Part shown: positions 49,968 through 59,345 of the stretch, in pieces
Position numbering within the stretch: the first letter of the stretch is position 1
Layout of the letters: each line of letters starts with the position of its first letter
The notes under the pieces: generated by a model
Database searches by the model: none
Seen by the model: the letters and a program-made list of their open reading frames with translations, nothing else
What the model was told of the DNA's origin: nothing
Source: Rhizobium sp. C1
GTDB lineage: Bacteria > Pseudomonadota > Alphaproteobacteria > Rhizobiales > Rhizobiaceae
Reading direction: 5' to 3'
Assembly: GCF_021026335.1 (NCBI RefSeq)
Contig: NZ_JAJNCY010000011.1
Span: 62,001 to 126,000 of the forward strand
DNA: 64,000 nucleotides
Program-made: the position numbers and the translations under genes

Positions 49968-50591
49968 TCAGGGCTTCGACAGAAGCAGCCGCAGCCCCGC
50001 GTATCCGAAGACGGCAGCCAGCGTCCCCTCGATGACGCGCCGCGCCTTGCGATAGCCATTCGCCATCGCCGCCGTAGAGAAGAGCAGCGCATAGCCGATA
50101 AAGACGATGAAGCCGAGAACCGCGCAGCCACCTATAATGGCTGGGAGCGTATAGGCCGGCGCATCCGGCTTGAGCCCCAATGTCATAATGGCGCCCCATC
50201 CGAGAATGGCCTTGGGGTTCGTCAGATGCAGGAGAACACCACGCCGGTAGGACGCAAAGCGGCTTGCGGGCGTTACGTCCGCGACGGTCGAAGACTTTTC
50301 CGTCATCGCGGATTTTGCCGATTTCCACGCGAGGAAAAGCAGATAGAGCCCACCGGCAAGCTTCATGACGATCAACGCTTCCGCAAAGCGCGTCAAAAGC
50401 GTCGAGATGCCCGCCGCCGCCAGGCTGGCCCAGCAAAGACTGCCCGTCAGCACGCCCAATGCCAGCGCCACGCCGTGCGCACGCCCATGGTTCATCGCCG
50501 TGCCCATGATGGCCATATTGCTCGGACCGGGACTGGCGATCGTAATCAGGTAGGTCAGGTAAACCAGCGCCAGCTGCTGCAGATGATCCAT
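49968..50591 (-). CDS. LysE-family amino-acid exporter
   Basis: A 207 aa membrane protein with six hydrophobic segments, of the LysE/RhtB family. The signature ITIASPGPSNMAIMGTAMNHGRAHGVALALGVLTGS is complete, and GILYLLFLAWKS-like and NPKAILGWGAI segments follow. It probably exports amino acids or their derivatives. The start at 50591 is preceded only by a weak GAGA site; an upstream start would add a region that is not membrane-like. Downstream of dctM on the same strand with a hairpin between. Confidence 0.88.
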   Translation of the reverse strand: MDHLQQLALVYLTYLITIASPGPSNMAIMGTAMNHGRAHGVALALGVLTGSLCWASLAAAGISTLLTRFAEALIVMKLAGGLYLLFLAWKSAKSAMTEKSSTVADVTPASRFASYRRGVLLHLTNPKAILGWGAIMTLGLKPDAPAYTLPAIIGGCAVLGFIVFIGYALLFSTAAMANGYRKARRVIEGTLAAVFGYAGLRLLLSKP

Positions 50592-50666
50592 GTCTCGATT
50601 TCCGATTACGGTTGTTGGATGGAGACCGACAATAGAGACGGAAAGCAACAGGCACGCAAGCTCTCG

Positions 50667-50694
50667 GCACAAGACCGGAGAACCGGCCTTGTGC
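50667..50694 (-). terminator. Hairpin between dctM and the LysE gene
   Basis: 12-bp stem GCACAAGACCGG/CCGGCCTTGTGC (one G-T pair) with loop AGAA, 20 bases after the dctM stop. It lacks a T-run but is strong enough to pause polymerase or define the dctQM 3' end. Confidence 0.55.
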
Positions 50695-50713
50695 GTTGCC
50701 TGTCAGCCTGGCC

Positions 50714-52597
50714 TCAGTTGATCTTCGGCGGCTGGCTGAGATCGACGGCAGGCTTGGCGCCTTCCGTCGGCTTCGTGGCATCATTTGCCGGCGGTTGCGC
50801 CGGAGGACTGCCGAGGCCATTCAGCGGAGGCAGACCCAGCGTGTTGCCGCTTTCATTGTTGCCGGCACCCGAGCCCGCCGGCGGCGCGCCGCCGATGGGC
50901 GGCAGCGAAAGCCCGGGCAACACGCCATTTCCACCTGCCCCGCCCAGCGGCGGCAGCGTCATCCCCGGCGCCCCGCCGGGCGTGGACATCGGCACCGTGA
51001 TATTCACTTTCGACGGATCAACCACGACATCGCCGCTCTTGTAGACCATGACCAGCTGCGGGAAGGCGATGACGACGAGGATCATCACGAACTGGATGAC
51101 GATGAAGGGGAACACGCCCTTGTAGATGTCGGAGGTCTTCACCCCGCTCATGGTGATCCCCGTCACCTTGTCCTTCCAGTTGCCCGCCGGCGCGATGGAG
51201 CGCAGGTAGAACAGCGAGAAGCCGAAGGGCGGCGTCAGGAACGAGGTCTGCAGGTTGATGCCCAGGATGATGCCGAACCAGACGAGGTCGATGCCGAGCT
51301 TTTCGGCGACCGGCCCCAGCAGCGGCACCATGATGAAGGCGATTTCGAAGAAGTCGAGGAAGCAGCCGAGGATGAAGACGATGATCGTCACGACAATCAG
51401 GAAGCCGTATTCGCCGCCCGGCAGCGACAGCATGAGATGCTCGATCCAGAGATTGCCGTTCAGGCCATAGAAGGTGAGACCGAAGACGCGCGAACCGATG
51501 AGGATCATCATTACGAAAGCCGAAAGCTTCGTGGTCGATTCGACCGCCTGCTTCAGCGTCGCAAAGCTCAGCCGGCCCTTCATGAGCGACATGATCAGCG
51601 CACCGGCAGACCCCATCGCCCCGCCCTCCGTCGGCGTCGCAATGCCGAGGAAGATCGTACCGAGCACGAGGAAGATCAGCGCCAGCGGCGGGATCATCAC
51701 GATGATCACCTGCTGGGCCAGCCGCGAGATGATATTCAGCTTGAGCTTGTCATTGGCCAGGGCGATGAGAAAGATGACGCCGACGCCCAGCGCCAGCGAA
51801 ATCACCATGCGCCATTCCGGCGAGATGCCGGTGAAGAGCAACATGTCGGCCAGATAGTAGAGCACGACGGCAATGAGGATCATCACGGCCAGCGACGTCA
51901 CCCCGCCGCCCAGTGTGCGCGCCTCGCGTGGCAGGGCCGGCGCCCAGGCCGGCTTGACCAGCGTGATGACGAAGACATAGGCGCAATAGGTCGCGACGAT
52001 CAGCAGCGCCGGATAGAGAGCGCCGACATACATGTCGCCGACCGACCGGCCGAGCTGGTCGGCCATGACGATGAGAACAAGCGAAGGCGGCACGATCTGC
52101 GCCAGCGTGCCGGAAGCAGCGATCGTACCGGACACGAACGGCTTGTTATAACCGTAGCGCAGCATGATCGGCATGGAAATGAGGCCCATGGCCATGACCG
52201 AGGCCGCAACCACGCCCGTTGTTGCGCCCAGAAGCGCGCCGACAAGGACGACGGCATAGGCCAGCCCGCCCCGGATCGGCCCAAAGAGCTGGCCGATCGT
52301 GTCGAGCAGGTCTTCCGCCATGCGCGACCGCTCCAGGATGATCCCCATGAAGGTGAAGAAGGGAATCGCCAGCAGCGTATCGTTGTTCATGATCCCGTAG
52401 ATCCGCTCGGGATGCGATTGCAGCAGCGGCCAGAACAGATTGATCGACGGCGACAGATGCGAGAATTCGACGCCGATGGCGAAGAAAGCCAGACCGCCGG
52501 CGGCAAGCGTGAAGGCGACGGGATAGCCGAGCACAAGCAGCGCCATGACCGTCGTGAACATGATCGGCGCGAGATTTTCTACGATAAATTCAAGCAT
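50714..52597 (-). CDS. dctM: TRAP transporter large permease with extended C-terminus
   Basis: A 627 aa inner-membrane protein, the main transport subunit of a TRAP system driven by Na+ or H+. About 13 hydrophobic helices cover residues 1-530, with the typical ALLGATTGVVAASVMAMGLISMPIML, GTLAQIVPPSLVLIVMAD and IATPTEGGAMGS blocks. The last roughly 95 residues are a Pro/Gly/Asn-rich tail (repeats of LPPLGG and LPPIGG) not normally found in DctM. GAGGAGGTG lies ahead of the ATG. One base separates it from dctQ. Confidence 0.92.
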   Translation of the reverse strand: MLEFIVENLAPIMFTTVMALLVLGYPVAFTLAAGGLAFFAIGVEFSHLSPSINLFWPLLQSHPERIYGIMNNDTLLAIPFFTFMGIILERSRMAEDLLDTIGQLFGPIRGGLAYAVVLVGALLGATTGVVAASVMAMGLISMPIMLRYGYNKPFVSGTIAASGTLAQIVPPSLVLIVMADQLGRSVGDMYVGALYPALLIVATYCAYVFVITLVKPAWAPALPREARTLGGGVTSLAVMILIAVVLYYLADMLLFTGISPEWRMVISLALGVGVIFLIALANDKLKLNIISRLAQQVIIVMIPPLALIFLVLGTIFLGIATPTEGGAMGSAGALIMSLMKGRLSFATLKQAVESTTKLSAFVMMILIGSRVFGLTFYGLNGNLWIEHLMLSLPGGEYGFLIVVTIIVFILGCFLDFFEIAFIMVPLLGPVAEKLGIDLVWFGIILGINLQTSFLTPPFGFSLFYLRSIAPAGNWKDKVTGITMSGVKTSDIYKGVFPFIVIQFVMILVVIAFPQLVMVYKSGDVVVDPSKVNITVPMSTPGGAPGMTLPPLGGAGGNGVLPGLSLPPIGGAPPAGSGAGNNESGNTLGLPPLNGLGSPPAQPPANDATKPTEGAKPAVDLSQPPKIN

Positions 52598-52598
52598 A

Positions 52599-53156
52599 TC
52601 AGCGCACCTCCTCGGCATGATTGGCAGGCGTTGCGTCCACAAGTGGATCCTCGATCCGTCCTGTGAGCACACCGATGCGCTTGATGATTTCGGAAAAGGC
52701 CTGTGCGGTGAGCAGAATGAAGCCGATCAGCACGAAAGACTTGGCCGGCCAGATGACGAGCCCGCCGGCATTGGCGGAAACCTCGCCCGTCCGGAAGGAG
52801 AGCCAGAACCACGACCAGGAGAGATAGACCATCAGCGATGAGAACGGCAGCAGGAAGATGATGTGCAGCACCAGATCGATGATGTCGCGCGTCCGCTTGC
52901 TCCAGGTGGAAGACAGGATGTCGATGCGGATATGCTCGTTCTTCTGCAGCGTGTAGGCCGCCGCCAGCAGGAACACGGCGCCGAACAGATACCATTGCAG
53001 TTCCAGCCATGCGTTGGACGACATGTCGAATATCTTGCGCACGACGGCATTGATGGCACTGACCAGCACCGCCACCAGAATGAGCCACGATACGCTACGC
53101 CCGATCGCGGACGTGATCGCGTCGATCAACGCGCTCAGCCTCAACAAGAATGCCAT
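52599..53156 (-). CDS. dctQ: TRAP transporter small permease
   Basis: A 185 aa membrane protein with four transmembrane helices, the DctQ subunit of the TRAP transporter. The conserved MSSNAWLELQWYLFGAVFLLAAAYTLQKNEHIRIDIL block and SWSWFWLSFRTGEVS are diagnostic. GGGGGAG seven bases before ATG 53156 sets the start. It is followed immediately by dctM. Divergent from the indolepyruvate oxidoreductase gene across 224 bases that hold both promoters. Confidence 0.92.
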   Translation of the reverse strand: MAFLLRLSALIDAITSAIGRSVSWLILVAVLVSAINAVVRKIFDMSSNAWLELQWYLFGAVFLLAAAYTLQKNEHIRIDILSSTWSKRTRDIIDLVLHIIFLLPFSSLMVYLSWSWFWLSFRTGEVSANAGGLVIWPAKSFVLIGFILLTAQAFSEIIKRIGVLTGRIEDPLVDATPANHAEEVR

Positions 53157-53380
53157 TTTTTCTCCCCCAGCAGGTCTCTGCCTTGCGGCAAAAAGCCAAT
53201 TTAACGGGCGGCTGCTTTTCGCATGTTTCCCCTCGCCGCCCCTTTGCGAAATATTACCTCTCGCATGGAAAGTTATCGGCAACTCCATTGCGTCTGTAAA
53301 GCACGCGCCTGAAAAGATTTGACCTTCTTAGACATTGGTAGAACAATTCGGATGTCAGTCAGGGTTTGGGAGGACCGTGG

Positions 53381-56300
53381 ATGCATCAGAAAATCTCGCT
53401 CGAGGACAAATACGACCTTTCGCGCAACCGGGTGTATCTCACCGGCGCGCAGGCCATCGCGCGGATGATGATGATGCAGCACGAGGCGGACAAGGCCGCG
53501 GGGCTGAACACCGCCGGCTTCATTTCCGGCTATCGCGGTTCGCCGCTCGGCGGCCTCGACAGCCAGTTCATGAAGGCGAAGAGGCCGCTCACCGAACATC
53601 AGATCACCTTCACGCCCGGCCTCAACGAGGAGCTTGCCGCCACCGCCGTCTGGGGCTCGCAGCAGGCCGGCCTCGACGGTCACGGCAAATATGATGGCGT
53701 CTTCGGCCTCTGGTATGGCAAGGGTCCCGGCGTCGATCGCGCCGGCGACGTCTTCCGCCACGCAAATCTGGCCGGCACCTCGCCCCATGGCGGCGTCCTC
53801 GTCCTGATGGGCGACGACCACACGGCCGAATCCTCCACAAACGCGCACCAGACCGAATTCAACTTCGTCGACTACATGATGCCGATCCTGAACCCCGCCG
53901 GTGTGCAGGAAATCATCGACTATGGCCTGCTCGGCTATGCGCTCAGCCGCTATTCCGGCTGCTGGGTGGCGCTGAAATGCGTGAAGGACAATGTCGAGTC
54001 CACGGCTTCCGTGAATGCCGGCCTCAACCGCCTCGACATCGTCACGCCGCCTTTCGAAGGGCCGCCCGGCGGCATCCATATCCGCCTCAACGACATCGAT
54101 TTCCTCGGCCAGGAAGCCCGCCTCCACGAATACAAGCGCGCCGCCGCCAATCTCTTCATCCGCGCCAACGGGATCAACAGGATCATCTGGTCGGGCGGAG
54201 AAGCCCCGAAGCTCGGCATCATCTCGACCGGCAAGAGCTATCTCGACGTCCTGCAGGCCTTCTCCAATCTCGGCATAGGCGAGGAAGAGGCCAATCGCCT
54301 CGGCATCCGCCTCTTCAAGGTCGGGTGCACCTGGCCGCTCGATCTCGACGACGTCAAGGATTTTGCGAACGGCCTTACCGAGATCATCGTCGTCGAGGAA
54401 AAGCGCTCGCTCATTGAAACGCAGCTGCGCGAGGCGCTTTACGGCACTGCCGGCCAGCCCGTGATCATCGGCAAGCGCGACGAGCGCGGCGACTGGCTCT
54501 TCCCGGTCAAGGGCGCGCTCGACCCCAACGATATCGCCATCGCCTTCGGCGAGCGCATCACCCGCTATATCGGCCCATCGGACGAAATCTCCGCCCGCAC
54601 GGCGCGCATGAAACAGGCGCAGGCGATGATCGCCAGCATTGCCGACGGCAATATCCGCACGCCCTTCTTCTGCTCCGGCTGTCCGCACAATTCCTCGACC
54701 AAGGTGCCGGAAGGCTCGGTCGCGGCGGCCGGCATCGGCTGTCATTTCATGTCGATCTGGATGGACCGTAACACGCTCGGCTTCACCCAGATGGGGGGCG
54801 AAGGCGCACAATGGGTCGGCGTTGCCCCCTTCTCCGACCGCGGCCATATCTTCCAGAATCTCGGCGACGGCACCTATGCCCATTCCGGCTCGCTCGCCAT
54901 CCGCTTCGCGCTGTCGGCCGGCACCAACATCACCTACAAGATCCTCTATAACGACGCGGTCGCCATGACCGGCGGCCAGCATGTCGAAAGCGGCGCGACG
55001 GTCGACCAGATCGCCCGGCAGCTCGCCGCCGAGGGCGTGAAGCGCATCGCCATCGTCTCCGACGAGCCGGGCAAATACCCGCCCGGCATCGACTGGCCGA
55101 AGGGCACCACCTTCCACCATCGCCGCGACATGGACGACGTGCAGCGGGAACTGCGCGACATTCCCGGCGTCACCATTCTCATCTACGACCAGACCTGTGC
55201 CGCCGAAAAGCGCCGCCGCCGCAAGCGCGGCACCTTCCCCGATCCGAACAAGCGCGCCTTCATCAACGAGGCCGTCTGCGAGGGCTGCGGCGATTGCGGC
55301 GTGAAATCCAACTGCGTCTCCATCCAGCCGGTCGAAACCGCCTTCGGCCGCAAGCGCAAGGTGGACCAGTCGAGCTGCAACAAGGACTTCTCCTGCGTCG
55401 AGGGTTTCTGTCCCTCCTTCGTCACCGTCCATGGCGGCAAGCTGCGCAAGGCCGAGGCGAAAGCCAAGGACGCCAGCAGCTTCGACAGCCTCTTCGCCGC
55501 GTTACCGACCCCGGCCATCGCCTCGCTCGATGACGGCTGGGCCGCCATCGTCGCCGGCATCGGCGGCACCGGCGTCGTCACCATCGGCCAGATCCTCGGC
55601 ATGGCCGCCCATATCGAGGAAAAGGGCTGCGGCCTGATCGACATGGCAGGCCTGGCCCAGAAGGGCGGCGCAGTGCTCACCCATCTGCGCATCGCAAAGA
55701 CCCCCGAAGCGATCACCGCGATCCGCATCCCCGCCGGCCGCTCCGATCTCGTGCTTGGCTGCGACCTCGCCGTCTCGGCCTCCAAGAAAGTGCTCGCGAC
55801 CGTCACCGAAGATCGGACACTCTTCATCGCCAACACCGCCGAAATCATGCCCGGCGGCTTCACCCGCAACCCGGATTTCTCTTTCCCGGCCGAGCTGATG
55901 AAGAAGACGATCCGCAAGTCAGCGGGCGAGGCCACGACCCGCTTCTTCGACGCAGACGAGGCCGCGCGCGAACTTTTCGCCAATGCGCTCGCCACCAACA
56001 TGTTCATGCTGGGCTATGCCAGCCAGCTCGGCGGCCTGCCGCTTTCGCCTGAGTCGGTTGAAGAAGCGATCCGCCTCAATGGCGAAGCAGTGGACATGAA
56101 CATCGCCGCCTTCCGCTGGGGCCGCATTGCCGGCAACGACCCGCAAGCCGTCACCGCGATCTATCGTGACCACCATCACGAAGCCCCCCGCGCGGAAACC
56201 GCCGACGAGGCGATCGAGCGCATGAAGGCCCACCTCACCGCCTATCAGAACGCCCGCTACGCCCGCCGTTTCGAGAAGGCCATCGCGCCCGTCCGCGAGG

Positions 56301-56857
56301 CCGAAATCCGCGCAACAGGTACTGCCGGCCCCGTCACGCTCGCCGCCGCCCGCAGCCTCGGCAAGCTGATGGCGATCAAGGACGAATACGAAACCGCCCG
56401 CCTCTTCACCGATGGCGCTTTCGAAAAGCGCCTGTCCGAACAGTTCTCCGACTGGGACCGCCTCGAATTCCACATGGCCCCGCCGATTTTCGCGAAGAAG
56501 GACAAACAAGGCCATCTGGTGAAAAGTTCCTATGGCCCCTGGATGATGGGCGCGCTCAACGCGCTCGCCAAATTCAAGGTCTTGCGCGGCACGCCCCTCG
56601 ACATCTTCGGCTACACGGACGAGCGCAAGATGGAACGCCAGATGATCGCCGATTTCGAAGCGCTGCTCGGCCGCGTCGTCGGCAAGCTGAACGCGGCGAA
56701 TGCGCCAGCCATGGCTGAACTCCTCGCCGCCGCCGAAAAGATCCGCGGGTTTGGGCATGTGAAGGAAAAGGCGGCCAAGGACGTTCTGGCGAAGATGGCG
56801 GCGATGGAGCGGGAGCTCGATTCGCCGAAGCCGGAGGTTCGGGTGGCGGCGGAGTAA
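53381..56857 (+). CDS. Indolepyruvate ferredoxin oxidoreductase, fused alpha/beta (IorAB type)
   Basis: A 1158 aa thiamine-pyrophosphate enzyme that oxidatively decarboxylates aryl pyruvates, reducing ferredoxin. Domains in order: pyrimidine-binding (SGYRGSPLGGLDSQF, PGLNEELAATAVWG), TPP-binding (FCSGCPHNSSTKVPEGS, NLGDGTYAHSG), an iron-sulphur segment (CEGCGDCGVKSNC and SCNKDFSCVEGFCP) and the gamma domain (GIGGTGVVTIGQILGMAAHIE), which is separate in archaeal enzymes. GGGAGG is eight bases before the ATG. Similar single-chain enzymes occur in aerobic alphaproteobacteria, where they help degrade aromatic amino acids. Confidence 0.93.
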   Translation: MHQKISLEDKYDLSRNRVYLTGAQAIARMMMMQHEADKAAGLNTAGFISGYRGSPLGGLDSQFMKAKRPLTEHQITFTPGLNEELAATAVWGSQQAGLDGHGKYDGVFGLWYGKGPGVDRAGDVFRHANLAGTSPHGGVLVLMGDDHTAESSTNAHQTEFNFVDYMMPILNPAGVQEIIDYGLLGYALSRYSGCWVALKCVKDNVESTASVNAGLNRLDIVTPPFEGPPGGIHIRLNDIDFLGQEARLHEYKRAAANLFIRANGINRIIWSGGEAPKLGIISTGKSYLDVLQAFSNLGIGEEEANRLGIRLFKVGCTWPLDLDDVKDFANGLTEIIVVEEKRSLIETQLREALYGTAGQPVIIGKRDERGDWLFPVKGALDPNDIAIAFGERITRYIGPSDEISARTARMKQAQAMIASIADGNIRTPFFCSGCPHNSSTKVPEGSVAAAGIGCHFMSIWMDRNTLGFTQMGGEGAQWVGVAPFSDRGHIFQNLGDGTYAHSGSLAIRFALSAGTNITYKILYNDAVAMTGGQHVESGATVDQIARQLAAEGVKRIAIVSDEPGKYPPGIDWPKGTTFHHRRDMDDVQRELRDIPGVTILIYDQTCAAEKRRRRKRGTFPDPNKRAFINEAVCEGCGDCGVKSNCVSIQPVETAFGRKRKVDQSSCNKDFSCVEGFCPSFVTVHGGKLRKAEAKAKDASSFDSLFAALPTPAIASLDDGWAAIVAGIGGTGVVTIGQILGMAAHIEEKGCGLIDMAGLAQKGGAVLTHLRIAKTPEAITAIRIPAGRSDLVLGCDLAVSASKKVLATVTEDRTLFIANTAEIMPGGFTRNPDFSFPAELMKKTIRKSAGEATTRFFDADEAARELFANALATNMFMLGYASQLGGLPLSPESVEEAIRLNGEAVDMNIAAFRWGRIAGNDPQAVTAIYRDHHHEAPRAETADEAIERMKAHLTAYQNARYARRFEKAIAPVREAEIRATGTAGPVTLAAARSLGKLMAIKDEYETARLFTDGAFEKRLSEQFSDWDRLEFHMAPPIFAKKDKQGHLVKSSYGPWMMGALNALAKFKVLRGTPLDIFGYTDERKMERQMIADFEALLGRVVGKLNAANAPAMAELLAAAEKIRGFGHVKEKAAKDVLAKMAAMERELDSPKPEVRVAAE

Positions 56858-56961
56858 GCTGCCCCCCGCCCTCAATGTGACAATACGCGCGGAGTTGTAG
56901 TCACTGGCCCAAGGTCAGGAGAAGTGCTTTATAACAATTTTGGTGATCTAAAGGGGCAAAG

Positions 56962-57225
56962 ATGGGTCTAGTGTTTCTCGCCATCCTACTTGTATTGAGC
57001 GGCTTCTTGATATTCAGATTGGTCGAAGCCGGGGTCACTGGCGGCATGTTAGCATTCCTTTTTCTTGCTTCTGCAACCGGCGCAATAGTCTCTTTTCTAA
57101 TCCTTATCGCAACTGTAGTGGCGTCATCAACAAACCAGCAAGCTGGTGCATATATCCCGTCTACATTCGTAATTTTCATCAGTTGTTGTATAACAACTTG
57201 GTTCCTTAGGCGCTTCGTAGACTGA
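56962..57225 (+). CDS. Small hypothetical membrane protein
   Basis: An 87 aa protein with three predicted transmembrane helices (residues about 2-22, 27-51 and 64-82) and no recognised domain. GGGG lies seven bases ahead of the ATG. Its base composition is clearly AT-richer than the neighbouring genes and its codon use is atypical, which suggests a recent arrival. There is no obvious operon partner. Confidence 0.6.
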   Translation: MGLVFLAILLVLSGFLIFRLVEAGVTGGMLAFLFLASATGAIVSFLILIATVVASSTNQQAGAYIPSTFVIFISCCITTWFLRRFVD

Positions 57226-57345
57226 TAATTTCACAGGAGCAAGGGAGCTGTTTCGCAGATCATTCATGCCCCTTGTGGGGGAGATGGCGGTAGCCAGAGG
57301 GGGTCTAAGCGCGCCATGTGCCGACACCTCTACCGGGCGGAACAT
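57226..57345 (+). repeat. Partial palindromic repeat next to an accessory gene
   Basis: The stretch from about 57268 (GCCCCTTGTGGGGGAGATGG) resembles one end of the CCCCTTGTGGGAG palindromes at 33889-33962. Only this half is seen here. Confidence 0.4.
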
Positions 57346-57786
57346 TCATTCCTCGCGAGAGCTATCGTGATCATCCCGACCGTCATCCGCGTAGATATCA
57401 AATCCGAGTTCGAGCCCTCGCAGACCAATTGCATTTAAAGTCGTCGTCGAAATGCTCAGGCCTTCGTTGAATTGGGACAGGAAAACGCCAACAAAGATAT
57501 TCCCCTGATAGCGCTCTGCATAACGGCGCCATATCGTGAAGTCTTGGCAGAGGTCTGAGAAGAGTGCGGCGGCCTGACCATCGATGTCGGCGGGTTCAGC
57601 ATCCTTGATCGAAAGAATCCAGCTCCCCATCCGGGATACTGTTTCACCACCCTTTGGTGAAATCCACACACCTCCCCTCCTGGCACCAATTTCTGGCTTC
57701 TTGCCGAGGGCGACCGTCAATTCGTCGGGGTCGAGGTCGTCGCCCTTGAACCGCAGGGAGACGGTCGTCTTGTAAACATCTGCCAT
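57346..57786 (-). CDS. DUF4279 domain protein
   Basis: A 146 aa soluble protein of the DUF4279 family, many of which are encoded beside polymorphic toxins and are proposed immunity proteins. Family features: the opening VSLRFKGDDLDPDELTVALGKKPEIGARRGGVW, the SWILSI strand after a Gly-rich turn, and the end LRGLELGFDIYADD. No toxin gene lies beside it here; the function is unknown. Same small accessory patch as the preceding membrane protein. Confidence 0.78.
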   Translation of the reverse strand: MADVYKTTVSLRFKGDDLDPDELTVALGKKPEIGARRGGVWISPKGGETVSRMGSWILSIKDAEPADIDGQAAALFSDLCQDFTIWRRYAERYQGNIFVGVFLSQFNEGLSISTTTLNAIGLRGLELGFDIYADDGRDDHDSSREE

Positions 57787-57995
57787 GTCTTGCTCCTGAA
57801 GCGCTGTAGCCTCTCATATCACAAATAGCACCAGCGCTCTTCTCAGGAGAATCCGAGACTGCCCCCAGCGACACTCCGCCACCATTGCCAAGTCCCTCTC
57901 TTTATGTAATTTCTCATACCAACGATGACATGCGTCAATCCGGGGATTTGGGCCGGAGGGGACGGGGCGCATTTTCGGGATGAGGAGAGGAAATC

Positions 57996-58217
57996 ATGGC
58001 AGAACACAAGTCCGGTCCGGTCGAGCTCGGCGCGCCGATGGACTACAAGGAACATGAAAAGAGCTACGATCTTTTCATCAAGGGCGCGAAATATGGCACG
58101 ATGATCATCGTGTTCCTGATGATCTCGATGGCCGTCGGCTTCTTCACCTCCGCAGGCTTCATCTTCTCCGTCCTGCTCTTCATCATCCTGAGCGTCGGCG
58201 GCATTCTGCTGTTCTGA
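57996..58217 (+). CDS. aa3-type cytochrome c oxidase subunit IV
   Basis: A 73 aa single-helix membrane protein of the alphaproteobacterial CoxIV family. The hydrophilic N-terminus (GAPMDYKEHEKSYDLFIKGAKYGTMIIVFLMISMAVGFF) is diagnostic; the helix and a second hydrophobic stretch follow. It stabilises the terminal oxidase but is dispensable for catalysis. GAGGAG at 57980-57985 precedes the ATG. The other cox genes are not in the window. Confidence 0.88.
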   Translation: MAEHKSGPVELGAPMDYKEHEKSYDLFIKGAKYGTMIIVFLMISMAVGFFTSAGFIFSVLLFIILSVGGILLF

Positions 58218-58280
58218 TCAGCTACCAAGAGTTTTGATCCTAGAAGACGGCATGAGAAGATAACGCCGGGCAACGGATAC

Positions 58281-58307
58281 AAAAAACCCGGCCTGAGCCG
58301 GGCTTTT
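58281..58307. terminator. Bidirectional terminator between coxIV and the TPR gene
   Basis: CCCGGC, loop CTGA, GCCGGG, with AAAAAA before and CTTTT after. A 6-bp stem flanked by A-run and T-run serves both converging transcripts. Confidence 0.8.
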
Positions 58308-58326
58308 CATGGGAACGATATCAGGA

Positions 58327-59175
58327 TCAGCCGGCGCCGCCCATCGCGCCACGGGTGCGGTCAACACCGTCACGGGCGGGCTGGTATTTCGGATCAAGCT
58401 GCAGCGCATGCGAATAGGACTTGTAGGCCATCTGCATGTTGCCGCGCTTTTCATAGACAAGCGCCTGGTTGGCCCAGGATTCGGCAACCTTGCCATCCAG
58501 ATCGATCGCATGGTTGAAGTCGGCGAAGGCGTTGTCGAGATCGCCGGTCGCCAGATAGGAAATACCGCGCCCGTTATAGGGCTCCGGCGCCGTCGGCGAC
58601 AACGAAATGGCGGACGAGAAGTCCTCGATCGCCTTCGCGTGCTGGTTCATGCGCTGGTAGATCAGACCACGGCGGTGATAGGCGCGACCATCGGTCGTGT
58701 CGAGTTCGATCGCCTTGTTGAAATCGGACAGCGCTTCGGGCAGCCGGTTGGCGAGACGATAGATATCGCCACGACCAATCAAGGCGACATCATAGCGCGG
58801 ATTGATCTGCAGCGCGGTCGTATAATCCTGCGCGGCCTCGACCTGCTTGTTCATGCTGCGCTCGACAAGCGCGCGGTTGGCATAGGCCTGATAGTAGCGA
58901 GGATTGAGCGCGATCGCCTTGTTGAAGTCGTTCATCGCGTCGCGGAAACGTCCGGCCTTGCCGAGCGCCGAACCGCGCGAATTGTAGGCTTCCGGATCGT
59001 TCGGGTTGGAATTGATGACGGAGGTCAGCGAACTGATGTTTTCTTCGGAACCCTGCGCGCGATCGATTCGGATCGTGTCGTCCGGCATATTCGTGGACGC
59101 GCAGCTGGCCAGCGCCATAAGGCCGCCGACAGCAAATGCTGCAAGGACCGCCCGAACAGGCCGCTGATCCGGCAT
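58327..59175 (-). CDS. TPR-repeat lipoprotein
   Basis: A 282 aa protein with an N-terminal lipoprotein signal (VRAVLAAFAVGGLMALASC, Cys27 as lipid site) and six or more tetratricopeptide repeats, for instance AEAYNSRGSALGKAGRFRDAMNDFNKAI-like units built on the pattern NPxxxxAYxNRG. It resembles the NlpI class of envelope scaffold proteins. AAGG lies five bases ahead of ATG 59175; upstream in-frame codons do not add a signal. Its terminator is shared with coxIV. Confidence 0.85.
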   Translation of the reverse strand: MPDQRPVRAVLAAFAVGGLMALASCASTNMPDDTIRIDRAQGSEENISSLTSVINSNPNDPEAYNSRGSALGKAGRFRDAMNDFNKAIALNPRYYQAYANRALVERSMNKQVEAAQDYTTALQINPRYDVALIGRGDIYRLANRLPEALSDFNKAIELDTTDGRAYHRRGLIYQRMNQHAKAIEDFSSAISLSPTAPEPYNGRGISYLATGDLDNAFADFNHAIDLDGKVAESWANQALVYEKRGNMQMAYKSYSHALQLDPKYQPARDGVDRTRGAMGGAG

Positions 59176-59316
59176 CGCAGCCTTCGCTGCCGAGAAATTG
59201 ATGGCACCCGTCAAAACCAGTCCCCCAAAGGAAATGCTAAATCCTGTAACGTCAACCGCGACGCCGCTTGAAGAAAATGGCGGCGGCGACACAGTCACCA
59301 CCGCCACACATCATTC

Positions 59317-59340
59317 AAAAAAACGCCGAAAAAACGGCGC
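59317..59340 (-). terminator. Intrinsic terminator of rpsU
   Basis: Minus strand: CGCCG, loop TTTTTT, CGGCG, then seven Ts (complement of 59317-59323). It lies six bases after the rpsU stop. Confidence 0.8.
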
Positions 59341-59345
59341 GAAAA

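Noticed and set aside
50696..52666. A 656-codon open frame on the plus strand, antisense to dctM
   Set aside because: Charged low-complexity product without domain features; shadow of dctM.
53273..55432. A 719-codon minus-strand open frame inside the indolepyruvate oxidoreductase gene
   Set aside because: Antisense shadow; the plus-strand frame carries all conserved motifs.
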